A stretch of 64,000 nucleotides of DNA from the NCBI GenBank assembly GCA_041393535.1, contig JAWKJY010000004.1:186001-250000 (forward strand), read 5' to 3'. Shown here piece by piece: positions 42,095 to 49,977 of the stretch. The notes below the pieces were generated by a model. It was not told the origin of the DNA. It saw nothing but the letters and a program-made list of their open reading frames with translations, and made no database searches. Source of the DNA: JAWKJY01 sp041393535. GTDB lineage: Bacteria; Actinomycetota; Thermoleophilia; Gaiellales; Gaiellaceae. The stretch's first letter is position 1. The number at the start of each line of letters is the position of its first letter. Both the position numbers and the translations under genes were made by a program.

Positions 42095-43288
42095 TTACCC
42101 GAAACGAACGTCGTCGGTGCGCCGGGTCGCGGGGACGGCGACCCGGACGACCGTGCCGCCGCCCGCGCGCGGGTGCCACTCGAGCGTCCCGTCGAGCGCC
42201 TCGGCCCGCTCGCGGCACGACGCGAGGCCGACGTGCCCACCGGCCGGCGCGAGCGCGACCGCTGCGGGGTCGATGCCGCGGCCGTCGTCCGCGACCTCGA
42301 GCACGACCGCGTCGCCGCTCCGACCGACCGCGATCGACACCGTGCTCGCGCCCGCGTGCCGGGCGGCGTTCACGATCAGCTCGCGCGCGATCGAGAAGAG
42401 CAGCTGGTCGGCGACACCCGCCGCTCCCGGGTCGACGTCGACCCGCCAGGAGAAGCCGCCGTGGCGGGCGTGGCGCTCCGCGACCGCCCGCAGCGCCGCC
42501 GCCAGGCCGCCGTGCTCGAGCACGTACGGGTGCAGGTCGAAGATCGCGCCGCGCAGCTGCTCGACCGTCCGGTCGAGCCCGAGTCGCACGAGGTCGAGGT
42601 CCGGGCCCGAGCCGTTGACGACGGCGAGCTCCGGACGCACCGCGAGGAGGTTCTGGATCGCCTCGTCGTGCAGCGCCTCGGCGAGCCGTCGGCGCTCGCG
42701 GTCCTCCGCGTCGAGCGCCTGGGCGACCAGCCGGCCACGCGTGGCCGCGAGCGCCTCGACCTGCCGCCGGCGCCGGCCCAGGAGCGACGAGAGCGCCGCG
42801 GCGACCGCTCCCGTCCAGACGAGGTAGAGCACCTGGGCGACCTCCGTGTCGACGGCGTCGGCCCGCTCGTCCGTGGCCGGGTGCAGGGCCGCGATCGCGA
42901 CGTAGGCGACGATCGACGCGGCGGACACGGCGACCGTGCGCCACGGGCCGAGCAGCAGCGCGGCGCCGAGCGGCAGGACGAAGAACGCGTAGCGCACCTG
43001 CGAGAACGGGCCGCCGGACGACCAGGTGAGCGCGACGATCAGGGCCAGGTCGACGGAGGCGACCAGCCGGCGGGGCAGCAGGTCGGCCGGCCCGAGCGTC
43101 GTCGACCAGAGGTTTGCGACGGCCCAGACCACCGCGACGCCGAGCAGCGGGAGGAAGAGCTCACGCTGGGCGTGGTGGTGCTCGACCAGGCGCTCCCCCG
43201 CGAGGATCACCGGCAGCACGGCGAGCCGGAAGATCGCGACCGCCCGCTCCGGCCGCTCGACGGCGCCGCCGAGGAGGGCCCGGATCAC
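42095..43288 (-). CDS. NarL-type sensor histidine kinase
   Basis: 397 residues. Five to six N-terminal hydrophobic helices (about 20-170) with little periplasmic sequence, then a HisKA_3 dimerisation domain with phospho-acceptor His207 (RLAEALHDEAIQNLLA) and an HATPase domain (ELIVNAARHAGAST, VADDGRGID, GGHVGLASCRERAEAL). It pairs with the LuxR-type regulator just upstream, with which its start codon overlaps by 4 bp (ATGA). Signal unknown; the membrane-embedded sensor suggests envelope or membrane-state sensing. Confidence 0.9.
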   Translation of the reverse strand: MIRALLGGAVERPERAVAIFRLAVLPVILAGERLVEHHHAQRELFLPLLGVAVVWAVANLWSTTLGPADLLPRRLVASVDLALIVALTWSSGGPFSQVRYAFFVLPLGAALLLGPWRTVAVSAASIVAYVAIAALHPATDERADAVDTEVAQVLYLVWTGAVAAALSSLLGRRRRQVEALAATRGRLVAQALDAEDRERRRLAEALHDEAIQNLLAVRPELAVVNGSGPDLDLVRLGLDRTVEQLRGAIFDLHPYVLEHGGLAAALRAVAERHARHGGFSWRVDVDPGAAGVADQLLFSIARELIVNAARHAGASTVSIAVGRSGDAVVLEVADDGRGIDPAAVALAPAGGHVGLASCRERAEALDGTLEWHPRAGGGTVVRVAVPATRRTDDVRFG

Positions 43289-43929
43289 TCGAGCAGGCCG
43301 CGCCGCATCGCCTCGGCCACCGCCGCCGCGCGGTCGGAGACGCCGAGCTTCTCGTAGATCGACTGCAGGTGGCCCTTGACCGTGGCCGTGCTCAGGTAGA
43401 TGCGGCGCGCGATCTCCGGCGCGGCGTGGCCCTCGGCGACGAGGACCAGCACCTCCTGCTCGCGGCTCGTCAGCGCCGGGCGCTCGGCATGGCCGCGGGT
43501 CCGGACCTCGCTCGCGATGCCCGCCTGCGCCTCGCGGGAGAGGACGGTCTCGCCGCGCGCGACGGCGGCGACCGCGTCGCAGATCTCGGGCCGACCCGCG
43601 TCCTTCGAGAGGTACGCGGCGGCGCCCGCGGCGATCGCCTCGAAGACGACGGCGCCGTCGAGGAAGGCGGAGAGCAGGACGACGCGGGTCGCCAGTCCGT
43701 CACGGCGGATCGCGTTCAGCACCTGGAGCCCGGTCAGCTCCGGCATCTTCACGTCCAGCACGGCGACGTCCGGCGCCAGCTCGCGGATCACGTCGAGCGC
43801 GGCGCGGCCGTCGGCGGCCTCGCCGACGAGCTCGAACTCCGGTCGGTCGCGGACGGCCCGGACGACGCCCTCGCGGTAGAGGGGGTGGTCGTCGGCGACG
43901 ACGACGCGGACGCGCGTCGGGGCGGACAC
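43285..43929 (-). CDS. LuxR/NarL-family response regulator
   Basis: 214 residues, GTG start. Receiver domain with acidic pair ADDHPLYREG and phospho-acceptor Asp in VAVLDVKMPEL, Lys in YLSKDAG; LuxR HTH at the C-terminus (LTSREQEVLVLVAEGHAAPEIARRIYLSTATVKGHL as separate blocks). Cognate to the kinase downstream. A receiver-only paralogue lies 9 bp upstream, so the two may compete for the kinase. Confidence 0.93.
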   Translation of the reverse strand: MSAPTRVRVVVADDHPLYREGVVRAVRDRPEFELVGEAADGRAALDVIRELAPDVAVLDVKMPELTGLQVLNAIRRDGLATRVVLLSAFLDGAVVFEAIAAGAAAYLSKDAGRPEICDAVAAVARGETVLSREAQAGIASEVRTRGHAERPALTSREQEVLVLVAEGHAAPEIARRIYLSTATVKGHLQSIYEKLGVSDRAAAVAEAMRRGLLE

Positions 43930-43938
43930 GTCCTGGTT

Positions 43939-44442
43939 CTAGCACTCGCGGCGCGTGCCGGCGAAGACCGTCCCGCCCGCGGCGACCTCGACCAGGGCCT
44001 CGCAGATCTCGGCGCGCGAGGCGTCCTTCGAGAGGAAGCCGGCCGCCCCCGCCGCCCGGGCGCGCGCCTCGAGCCAGCCGTCCGCGTGGCCGGAGAGGAG
44101 GACGACCCGGGTCGGACGACGCCGCCGGCGCAGGATCGCCCGGCAGGCCTCGACCCCGTCGAGGCCCGGCATCCGCACGTCAAGGAGGGCGACGTCCGGC
44201 TCGAGCTCCTCGACCAGGGCGACCGCGACGAGGCCGTCCTCGGCCTCCCCGACGAGCCGGAGGTCGTCGTGCGACGAGACCGCCCGTGCGAGCCCGTCGC
44301 GGAAGAGCGGGTGGTCGTCGGCGAGCACCACCGTCGTCGGGCCGGGCGGCGCCGGGAGCAGCGAGGTCGCGGCGAGCGCGTCCCAGAGCTCGTCGACCGA
44401 GCGAGGGCCGCGGTCGAGCAGATCGTGTGCGAGTGCCTCCAT
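43939..44442 (-). CDS. Stand-alone receiver-domain protein
   Basis: 167 residues from ATG 44442. It starts with about 43 residues of helical sequence (MEALAHDLLDRGPRSVDELW) followed by a complete NarL-type receiver (LADDHPLFRDG, VALLDVRMPGLDG, FLSKDAS), and then ends (TVFAGTRREC) just where the HTH linker should begin. The receiver core is very similar to the next gene, so it is a duplicate that lost its DNA-binding domain. May be a phosphate sink or adaptor in the kinase relay. Confidence 0.75.
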   Translation of the reverse strand: MEALAHDLLDRGPRSVDELWDALAATSLLPAPPGPTTVVLADDHPLFRDGLARAVSSHDDLRLVGEAEDGLVAVALVEELEPDVALLDVRMPGLDGVEACRAILRRRRRPTRVVLLSGHADGWLEARARAAGAAGFLSKDASRAEICEALVEVAAGGTVFAGTRREC

Positions 44443-45109
44443 GGCACGAGTGTCGCCCGCCGCGGGCCCCGGCGCGAGAGGCCGGGCGGGCGGCTGCGGG
44501 GCCTGGCCGACACCCGCCGATCGACCCCCTCCGATCGGCGGGTGGGACCCACCGCGGGCACCGCCGGCCGGCGGATGCCCACGGGCGGCCGCCCGATGCA
44601 GGCTTGGGCCATGACGAACGCAGCCACGAGCCGCACGGCCCTCCCGCTCCGACGCAGCCGCGCGTCGCGGATGGGAGAGACGGAGGCGAGGAGCGCCCGT
44701 GCCGGTCTCGGGGAGGCACGTCAGTCGCGCCGGTCGTCCCCGGTGCACCCCTCCACGCCGATCAGTCGCGCCGCGGGCGGCAGCGGCAAGGGCCCGTCCT
44801 CTCTCCTCCGGGCTCCCGGCCGCGCGCCGCAGAGGCAGCCGCCTACCGCACGGGCTCGCACGGCCGGTCGGCGTGCTCGTGTCGGGACGCGCAGGGCCCG
44901 CCCCCCTCCGGGGCCCGCCGCTCCCCACGACATACGGCGGATCGGTTCACGTCCGGCGCTGCGCACCCCTTCCGGCGCCGGACACGACGACACACGGGGA
45001 CGTGTCCCCGGACTCTCGACGGGCCCCTCCACGAGGGGCCCGTCCGGCGGTCCCGGCGGGTGAACGAGCGGTGAACGGTGTGATACGGTCGCCGGGAGGC
45101 GGTGGGGGC
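44443..45109. other. Non-coding gap between two divergent genes
   Basis: 667 bp with no credible gene in any frame (all long frames are Arg/Pro-rich shadows). It contains a palindrome GGGGAC-GT-GTCCCC (44996-45009) and a perfect 10-bp hairpin at 45019-45043, described separately. Promoters for the receiver gene and the proline-rich gene should lie here, but I see no clear -35/-10 pair. Confidence 0.5.
44996..45043 (+). promoter_or_regulatory. Palindrome plus 10-bp hairpin upstream of the proline-rich protein gene
   Basis: GGGGAC-GT-GTCCCC (44996-45009), then ACGGGCCCCT/AGGGGCCCGT (45019-45028, 45034-45043) with a CCACG loop. Both are perfect. They precede the start at 45110 and could be an operator with an attenuator or terminator. 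Confidence 0.4.
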
Positions 45110-45908
45110 GTGAGGACAGGGCAGGTCCGGCTGGCAGCAGGTCGCGTGGTCGCTCCGATCGCGGCCCTCGCCGCGCTTCGCCGCGGCGCCCGGCGCGAGC
45201 GCGGGCGAGAAGCCGTGCTGGCAGCAGGTGATCGACGACTGGCGGCCCGATCTCGTGATCGCCACGACCTACCCGATCGCCTGCTACGGCGAGGCCCTGC
45301 GCAACGCGCCCGACGACCTCCGGAGCTACTCGAGCTTCGAGGACGACGTGCGCCGGGCCCAGCAGGCCGCGATCGCCGCGAGCCGCGAGCCGCCCGCCTC
45401 GCCGCCCGCGCCACCGCCCGCCCCGGCCCCCGCGCCACCGCCCGCCCCGGCCCTCGCGCCGCCGCCGCCCGCGCCCGACCCGACGCCCCCACCGCCACCG
45501 CCCACGCCTGCGCCCGAGCCCGACCTGCCGCCGCCGGACCAGCCGGAACCGGTCCCGCTCGAGCCGCCGGCGCCGCCCGTCGAGCCCGTGGCACCGGCCC
45601 CGATCGAGCCCGTCCCGCCGCCGGAGCCCCTCCCGGCGACACCGCCCGTGCAGCCGACGCCGCCGATGGCCGCGCCGCCGATCGCGGCGCCCGATCCGTC
45701 GGCTGCGCCGGAGCGCGCGCCGCGCGGGGTGGCCGCGGGCCCGATCCAGCCCGTGGCGAGCCTCGAGCCCGCGCACCTGGCGCCGCATGACGTCCCGGCC
45801 GTCGTCCTCGTCCTGATCGGCCTGTGCGCCGCGCTCGGCGCCGGCGCGGTCGGGCTCCTCGTCGCGCACCACGTCCGCGCCCGGCGCGACCCGCCGCTCG
45901 GCCGCTGA
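45110..45908 (+). CDS. Proline-rich exported membrane-anchored protein with apparent frameshift
   Basis: From GTG 45110 the frame encodes a signal-peptide start (MRTGQVRLAAGRVVAPIAALAA). It then loses sense at about 45175, while the +1 frame continues the signal (FAAAPGASA) and the protein: GEKPCWQQVIDDWRPDLV, PIACYGEALRNAP and YSSFEDDVRRAQQAA. A long Pro/Ala-rich region and a C-terminal transmembrane helix (VVLVLIGLCAALGAGAVG) follow. The simplest reading is one extra base near 45175 (error or real mutation). The safe uninterrupted part is 45228-45908 (226 residues). The N-terminal Cys pair likely forms a disulfide. Function unknown. Confidence 0.6.
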
Positions 45909-45992
45909 GCCACTCGGGCCGTGGGCCGACCGGAGCCGCCGCTCCGCGGGAGCCCCGATACGCCACGCCCTCGTCGTGGTGCCGCGACGGTC

Positions 45993-46274
45993 CTAGGGTG
46001 CGGCGGGAGGCGCCGGACGCGACTCCGGCGGCCGCCGCGCCGTGCGCGTGCGCTGGCGCGCGACCATGCGCTGCACGTAGACGGAGCCTGCGGCCCCGAC
46101 GACCGCGCCGAGCGCCGGGTGGAGGTCGAGGAGCCAGCGCGACGGCCAGTGCTCGGGGACGAGGAACGGCGCGGCCGCCATCACCACGGGCGCGACCAGC
46201 GCCCGCGGGCGCAGCCAGTCGGGCACGCCGGCGAGCCGGCCGGGCGGGGGCGGATCGGAGGGCTGGTCGGCCAC
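45993..46274 (-). CDS. Small membrane protein (hypothetical)
   Basis: 93 residues, GTG start. One or two hydrophobic stretches (ALVAPVVMAAAPFLV and LGAVVGAAGSVYVQRMV) and a basic Pro/Arg-rich tail. No recognised family. Placed between the proline-rich protein and the hybrid kinase, in a gap that would otherwise be empty. Codon pattern is compatible with coding but the evidence is thin. Confidence 0.4.
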   Translation of the reverse strand: MADQPSDPPPPGRLAGVPDWLRPRALVAPVVMAAAPFLVPEHWPSRWLLDLHPALGAVVGAAGSVYVQRMVARQRTRTARRPPESRPAPPAAP

Positions 46275-46323
46275 GTGCAGGTGATCGGCGCCCGCCCGTG
46301 GGCGCTTGAGCCACCGGCGCGGA

Positions 46324-48609
46324 TCAGACCGGTCGCAGCGCCTCGCCGACGGCCCGCAGCAGGTCCCGCGGCCGGTACGGCTTGTACAGGAAGAGGACGT
46401 CCTCGTCGGGCAGGCGCCCCAGCGCGTGCCTGCGTGCGTGGCCGCTCGACACGATCACCGGGAGCCCGGGCGCGAGCTGCCGCAGCGCTCCGAGCGTCTC
46501 GGCGCCGTCGAGCTCGGGCATCGTCATGTCGAGGAGGACGAGGTCGATCTCGCCGGGGCGGCGGCGGAGCAGCTCGAGCGCCTCGCGGCCGTTCGCCGCC
46601 TGGAGCGTGGCGAGCCCCACGGGCTCGAGGACGAGACGCGCGACCTCCCGCACCTCGGGCTCGTCGTCGACGATCAGGACGGTGCCGGCGAGCGCCGGGA
46701 CGGCCGCGTCCTCGCCGCGCTGCGCCGGGGGTCGCGTGGCCGCGGGCGCGGGCGGCAGCGCGACGACGAAGCGGCTGCCGCGCCCGGGCGCGCTCTCGAC
46801 GAGAACGGCCCCGCCATGGCCGCGGACGATCCCGAGCATGGACGCGAGCCCGAGGCCGCGCCCCGTCGCCTTGGTCGTGAAGAACGGGTCGAAGATCCGC
46901 CGCAGGGTGGCTGCGTCCATGCCGGCGCCGGAGTCCTCGACCTCCAGCACGACGGCCGGCCCGGGCCCGAGCGGCGCCTCGCCGATCGCCGTCGCGAGCT
47001 CGGCCGCGGCGATCGTCCGCCTGACGACCCGGACGACGATCGAGCCGCGCTCGTCGCCGATCGCCTCGGCCGCGTTCGTCAACAGGTTCATCACGACCTG
47101 ACGGAGCTGCGTCGGGTCGCCGTGCACGGTTGCCGCACCGGCGAGCTCGTAGTGCACCACCACCTTCGGCGGGATCGAGACGGACGCGAGCTCGCCGGTC
47201 TCCCGGACCACGTCACCGAGGTACACGTCCTCGCTCCTGCGCGCAGCCTGGCCGGCGTACGAGAGCAGCTGCGCGGTGAGCTCGGCCGCCCGCTCGGCCG
47301 CCGTCTCGATCCGGCGCAGGGCGCGCGCGACCTCCGGCGCCGGCTCCAGGTCGACGGCGAGGCCGGCGTTGCCGAGGACGATCGCCAGGAGGTTGTTGAA
47401 GTCGTGCGCGACGCCCCCGGCGAGCAGGCCGAGGCTCTCCAGCTGCTGCGCCTGGCGCATGCGCTCCTCGAGCCGGGCCCGCTCGGCCTCCTGCCGTCGC
47501 TGCTCCGTGACGTCCTGCGTGATCCCGAGCACGCGGACGACGCGGCCGTCGCCGTCCACGTCGACGCTCGGCTCGACCCGGACCAGCCGGACGTCGCCAT
47601 CGGGTCGCACGACACGGTGCTCGAGCGGCTCCGGACGGCCGGCGAGCGCCTCCAGGACCATCCGGTCGACGGCGTCCCGCTCCTCCTCGGGCACCATCGA
47701 CAGCAGCAGCTCCCGCACGGGCTCGACCGAGCCGGGCTCGAGCCCGCAGATGCGGAAGGTGCCGTCCGACCAGGTCGTCCGGAGCGACGCGGCGTCCACC
47801 TCCCACCAGCCGATCCCGGCGATCTCCGCCGCGCGCGCGAGCCGATCCTCGCTCAGCCGGAGCCGGTCGAGCGCCTCCACCTCGGCCGACACGTCGACGA
47901 GCTCGGTCACCACGCACGCGTGCGCCGGGTCGTGGAGGAGGTTGCGGTTCGTCGAGTCGACCCAGAGCCACGAGCCGTCCGCGCGCAGGTGCCGCTGGCG
48001 CAGCCTGCTCGTGCCGCCGGGCCGACCGAGCATCGCGATCCACGCGTCGATGGCGGCGGGATGGTCGTCGGGGTGGATCAGGTCGAGGCTGCGCCGGCCC
48101 GCGACCTCCTCCTGCCGCCAGCCGAGCAGCGCGCTGAACGCCTCGTCGACGGAGAGCACGATCGCGGTCTCGGACTTGGTCGCGCGACAGGCGCGCGTGC
48201 CTGCCTCGGCACGCTCGGTCGCGGGCTCGGGAAGCGCACCGCGCGCGACGAGGGCCGCGACGCTCACCCCGTGCAGGTGCTTCACGTCGAGCAGGTGGAG
48301 GGTGGCCGGCTCGGGCGGCTCGCCGCGCAGGCGCACGTTCGCCGACGCCGCGCGCTCGACGACGAAGCGCTCCCAGGCGGCGATCAGCACGCCCCGGTCG
48401 TCGTCGTGGACGAGGTCGAACGTCGACCGACCGGGCAGCCGTCGCTCGACGGGGATCTCGAGGCCGGGTGGGGGCTCGACGAAGCCACCTCCCCTGACGA
48501 ACGCAGCGGCGCGCACGTCCGGCTGAGCGAGCAGGCGCGAGACCGCGAGGGCCCGTCCCTCCTCCGGCGTCCGTCCCGCCCGAACCGCGCTGCTCGCCTC
48601 GGCCGTCAT
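46324..48609 (-). CDS. Hybrid sensor histidine kinase (PAS-PAS-HisKA-HATPase-REC)
   Basis: 761 residues from the ATG at 48609. A PAS-like N-terminal module (to about 110), a PAS domain (about 145-245, HPDDHPAAIDAW, RADGSWLWVDS), another PAS/PAC (about 255-370, VRPDGDVRLVRVEPSVD), then the H-box with His402 (GVAHDFNNLLAI), HATPase (MNLLTNAAEAIG, GSGMD-like DSGAGMD, GRGLGLASM) and a C-terminal receiver (LIVDDEPEVREV, phospho-Asp in LVLLDMTMPELDG). No membrane span, so a cytosolic sensor. Divergent from the predicted selenoprotein gene with a 54-bp intergenic region. Confidence 0.92.
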   Translation of the reverse strand: MTAEASSAVRAGRTPEEGRALAVSRLLAQPDVRAAAFVRGGGFVEPPPGLEIPVERRLPGRSTFDLVHDDDRGVLIAAWERFVVERAASANVRLRGEPPEPATLHLLDVKHLHGVSVAALVARGALPEPATERAEAGTRACRATKSETAIVLSVDEAFSALLGWRQEEVAGRRSLDLIHPDDHPAAIDAWIAMLGRPGGTSRLRQRHLRADGSWLWVDSTNRNLLHDPAHACVVTELVDVSAEVEALDRLRLSEDRLARAAEIAGIGWWEVDAASLRTTWSDGTFRICGLEPGSVEPVRELLLSMVPEEERDAVDRMVLEALAGRPEPLEHRVVRPDGDVRLVRVEPSVDVDGDGRVVRVLGITQDVTEQRRQEAERARLEERMRQAQQLESLGLLAGGVAHDFNNLLAIVLGNAGLAVDLEPAPEVARALRRIETAAERAAELTAQLLSYAGQAARRSEDVYLGDVVRETGELASVSIPPKVVVHYELAGAATVHGDPTQLRQVVMNLLTNAAEAIGDERGSIVVRVVRRTIAAAELATAIGEAPLGPGPAVVLEVEDSGAGMDAATLRRIFDPFFTTKATGRGLGLASMLGIVRGHGGAVLVESAPGRGSRFVVALPPAPAATRPPAQRGEDAAVPALAGTVLIVDDEPEVREVARLVLEPVGLATLQAANGREALELLRRRPGEIDLVLLDMTMPELDGAETLGALRQLAPGLPVIVSSGHARRHALGRLPDEDVLFLYKPYRPRDLLRAVGEALRPV

Positions 48610-48651
48610 CCGCTCCGGCCTTGTAGCACAGGTCGCGTGCCCTCCATGGCG

Positions 48652-48657
48652 TACCAT
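48652..48657 (+). promoter_or_regulatory. -10 element (TACCAT) of the UGA-containing gene
   Basis: TACCAT fits TANNNT and ends 6 nt before the ATG at 48664, the same spacing as seen for tatA and wecB here. It supports the second of two in-frame ATGs (48646, 48664) as the start, in a leaderless mRNA. Confidence 0.45.
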
Positions 48658-48663
48658 CGACCG

Positions 48664-49227
48664 ATGCCGATCGGCCGCATCCCACCCGACCGGCTGCCGC
48701 CCGACCTCGCGCGCCTGCGCGAGGAGGCGCTCGAGCTGCGCGGCGAGGCGGACTTCATCGAGGTCGGGGCGAACGCGCCCGACCTCGTGCGCTGGTACCG
48801 CGAGCAGTTCTACGGGGCCCTCTTCTACGGCGAGACGACGGGCGTGCCCGTGCGCGTGAAGGAGCTGCTGCGGCTGCGGCTCTCCAAGGTGCACGGCTGC
48901 CACTACTGAAACCGCGGCAACACCCTCGCGGCGCGAGGGGCCGGCATCACCGAGGAGGAGATCGACGCGCTCGACGGCGAGATCGACGCGACGCCCCTGC
49001 CAGACGCCGAGAAGGCCGTTCTGCGGCTCGCCGACCAGGTCTCGCTCGTCACCCCCGACGGCTTTCTCACCGAGGAGCTGTACGAGCAGCTGCGGCCGCA
49101 CTGGAGCGACGGGCAGATCTTCGAGCTCGGCCTGACCGCCGCGATCCTGACGGGCATGGCGAAGCTGCTCTTCGTCTTCGACCTCGTCAGCCGCGAGCCG
49201 AGCTGCCCGATCCACCGGCCCGCGTAG
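48664..49227 (+). CDS. AhpD/carboxymuconolactone-decarboxylase-like protein with in-frame UGA (predicted selenocysteine)
   Basis: 187 residues if the TGA at 48907-48909 is read as selenocysteine (Sec82). The part before it (VRVKELLRLRLSKVHGCHY) leads into the CMD/AhpD redox motif, here C79-H-Y-U82 where the family has CXXC; the next residues NRGNTLAARGAGITEEE are the expected continuation. The rest, to TAG 49225-49227, is a full C-terminal domain (EKAVLRLADQVSLV, LYEQLRPHWSDGQIFELGLT, ending CPIHRPA). In AhpD the second Cys is the catalytic one, so Sec would replace the reactive residue. A SECIS-like hairpin lies just downstream. The alternative, a truncated gene or single-base error, is not excluded. 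No sel genes are in the window. Confidence 0.82.
48923..48939 (+). promoter_or_regulatory. Predicted bacterial SECIS element
   Basis: CCCTCGC (48923-48929) pairs perfectly with GCGAGGG (48933-48939), leaving a GGC loop. The loop begins 20 nt after the UGA and has G in its first positions, both within the known bacterial SECIS range (about 16-37 nt, small apical loop with G). An outer pairing CCG/CGG (48912-48914 with 48942-48944) may extend the stem. Confidence 0.7.
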
Positions 49228-49231
49228 GCAC

Positions 49232-49933
49232 TCAGTGCCCGCGTGCCGCGCGTGCGCCCACGCCGCGCGCGAGCAGCCCCGCCAGCTCGGACTCCCCCGG
49301 CGCGTCGATGACGCACGGCGCCGACGGGCCGTGCAGCTCTGCCCGACGAGGATCGCGGCCGGTGCGGCGGGCGAGCGCGGCGAGCGGCCCGAACAGGATC
49401 GGCTGCACGACGGCGGGCGGACGGACGAACCGCGCCACGTCGCGGTACTCGCGCGCGATCGCCGCCAGCCACAGCGGGTCCGGCAGCCCCTTCTGGTTCA
49501 CGCGCCCGAGCGCGCCGAGCGAGAACAGCGCCTCGATCAGCTCGACGAAGCGTGACGCCGGCCGCCCGGCAGCGCCCGCGATCGCCTCGACCGTGACCCG
49601 CACGCGCGCGACGCCGTCGCCGGCATTCCACCAGTCGTGGGCCGAGCCGGCCGGAGCCTCGATCGGGGCATCGCCCGCCCGCGCGGCGCGACGCGCCCCG
49701 CCGACCTCGAAGCCGACCTCCCCGACGATGACCTCGAAGCGCTCGACGAGCGCGTCGTGGACGTGGGCGCCGACGACCGCCGCGCCAGGCTGGAGCCACA
49801 GGTCGGCTTCCAGGCGGCGTCCGTCGGTTCCGGCCGGGCTCACCTGCACGTGGCCGATCTCACCCGTGGCGGGGTTGTGCAGCCAGGTGCCGGCGTCGAT
49901 CTCGGCCCAGGTCGTGGTCGTGGTAGCGGCCAT
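49232..49933 (-). CDS. Cupin-domain protein (possible ligand-binding or enzyme)
   Basis: 233 residues. The cupin block GAHVHDALVERFEVIVGEVGFEVG (separate His, His, Glu-type ligands in HVH and a later His in SAHDWWN) sits in the first 115 residues; the rest is a helical domain (FVELIEALFSLGALGRVNQ, YRDVARFVRPPAVVQ) seen in similar cupin proteins. Its start is divergent from the MarR gene and the two operators lie between, so it is probably the regulated target. Ends 5 bp from the UGA-gene stop, convergent. Confidence 0.75.
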   Translation of the reverse strand: MAATTTTTWAEIDAGTWLHNPATGEIGHVQVSPAGTDGRRLEADLWLQPGAAVVGAHVHDALVERFEVIVGEVGFEVGGARRAARAGDAPIEAPAGSAHDWWNAGDGVARVRVTVEAIAGAAGRPASRFVELIEALFSLGALGRVNQKGLPDPLWLAAIAREYRDVARFVRPPAVVQPILFGPLAALARRTGRDPRRAELHGPSAPCVIDAPGESELAGLLARGVGARAARGH

Positions 49934-49958
49934 GGTGTCGTCCTCCCTCCGGGATACC

Positions 49959-49973
49959 GTTAGAGCGTCTAAC
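49959..49973. promoter_or_regulatory. MarR-type operator 1
   Basis: GTTAGAGCGTCTAAC, an inverted repeat with arms GTTAGA/TCTAAC around GCG, in the divergent gap between the cupin and MarR genes. Overlaps the region where both promoters must lie. Confidence 0.6.
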
Positions 49974-49977
49974 CATT

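Noticed and set aside
46306..48909. 867-residue plus-strand frame ending at the UGA
   Set aside because: Most of it is antisense to the hybrid kinase; only the last 82 codons are the real gene, which continues past the UGA.
46324..49215. 963-residue minus-strand frame for the kinase
   Set aside because: The first 200 residues are antisense to the UGA-containing gene; the ATG at 48609 starts the PAS-containing protein.
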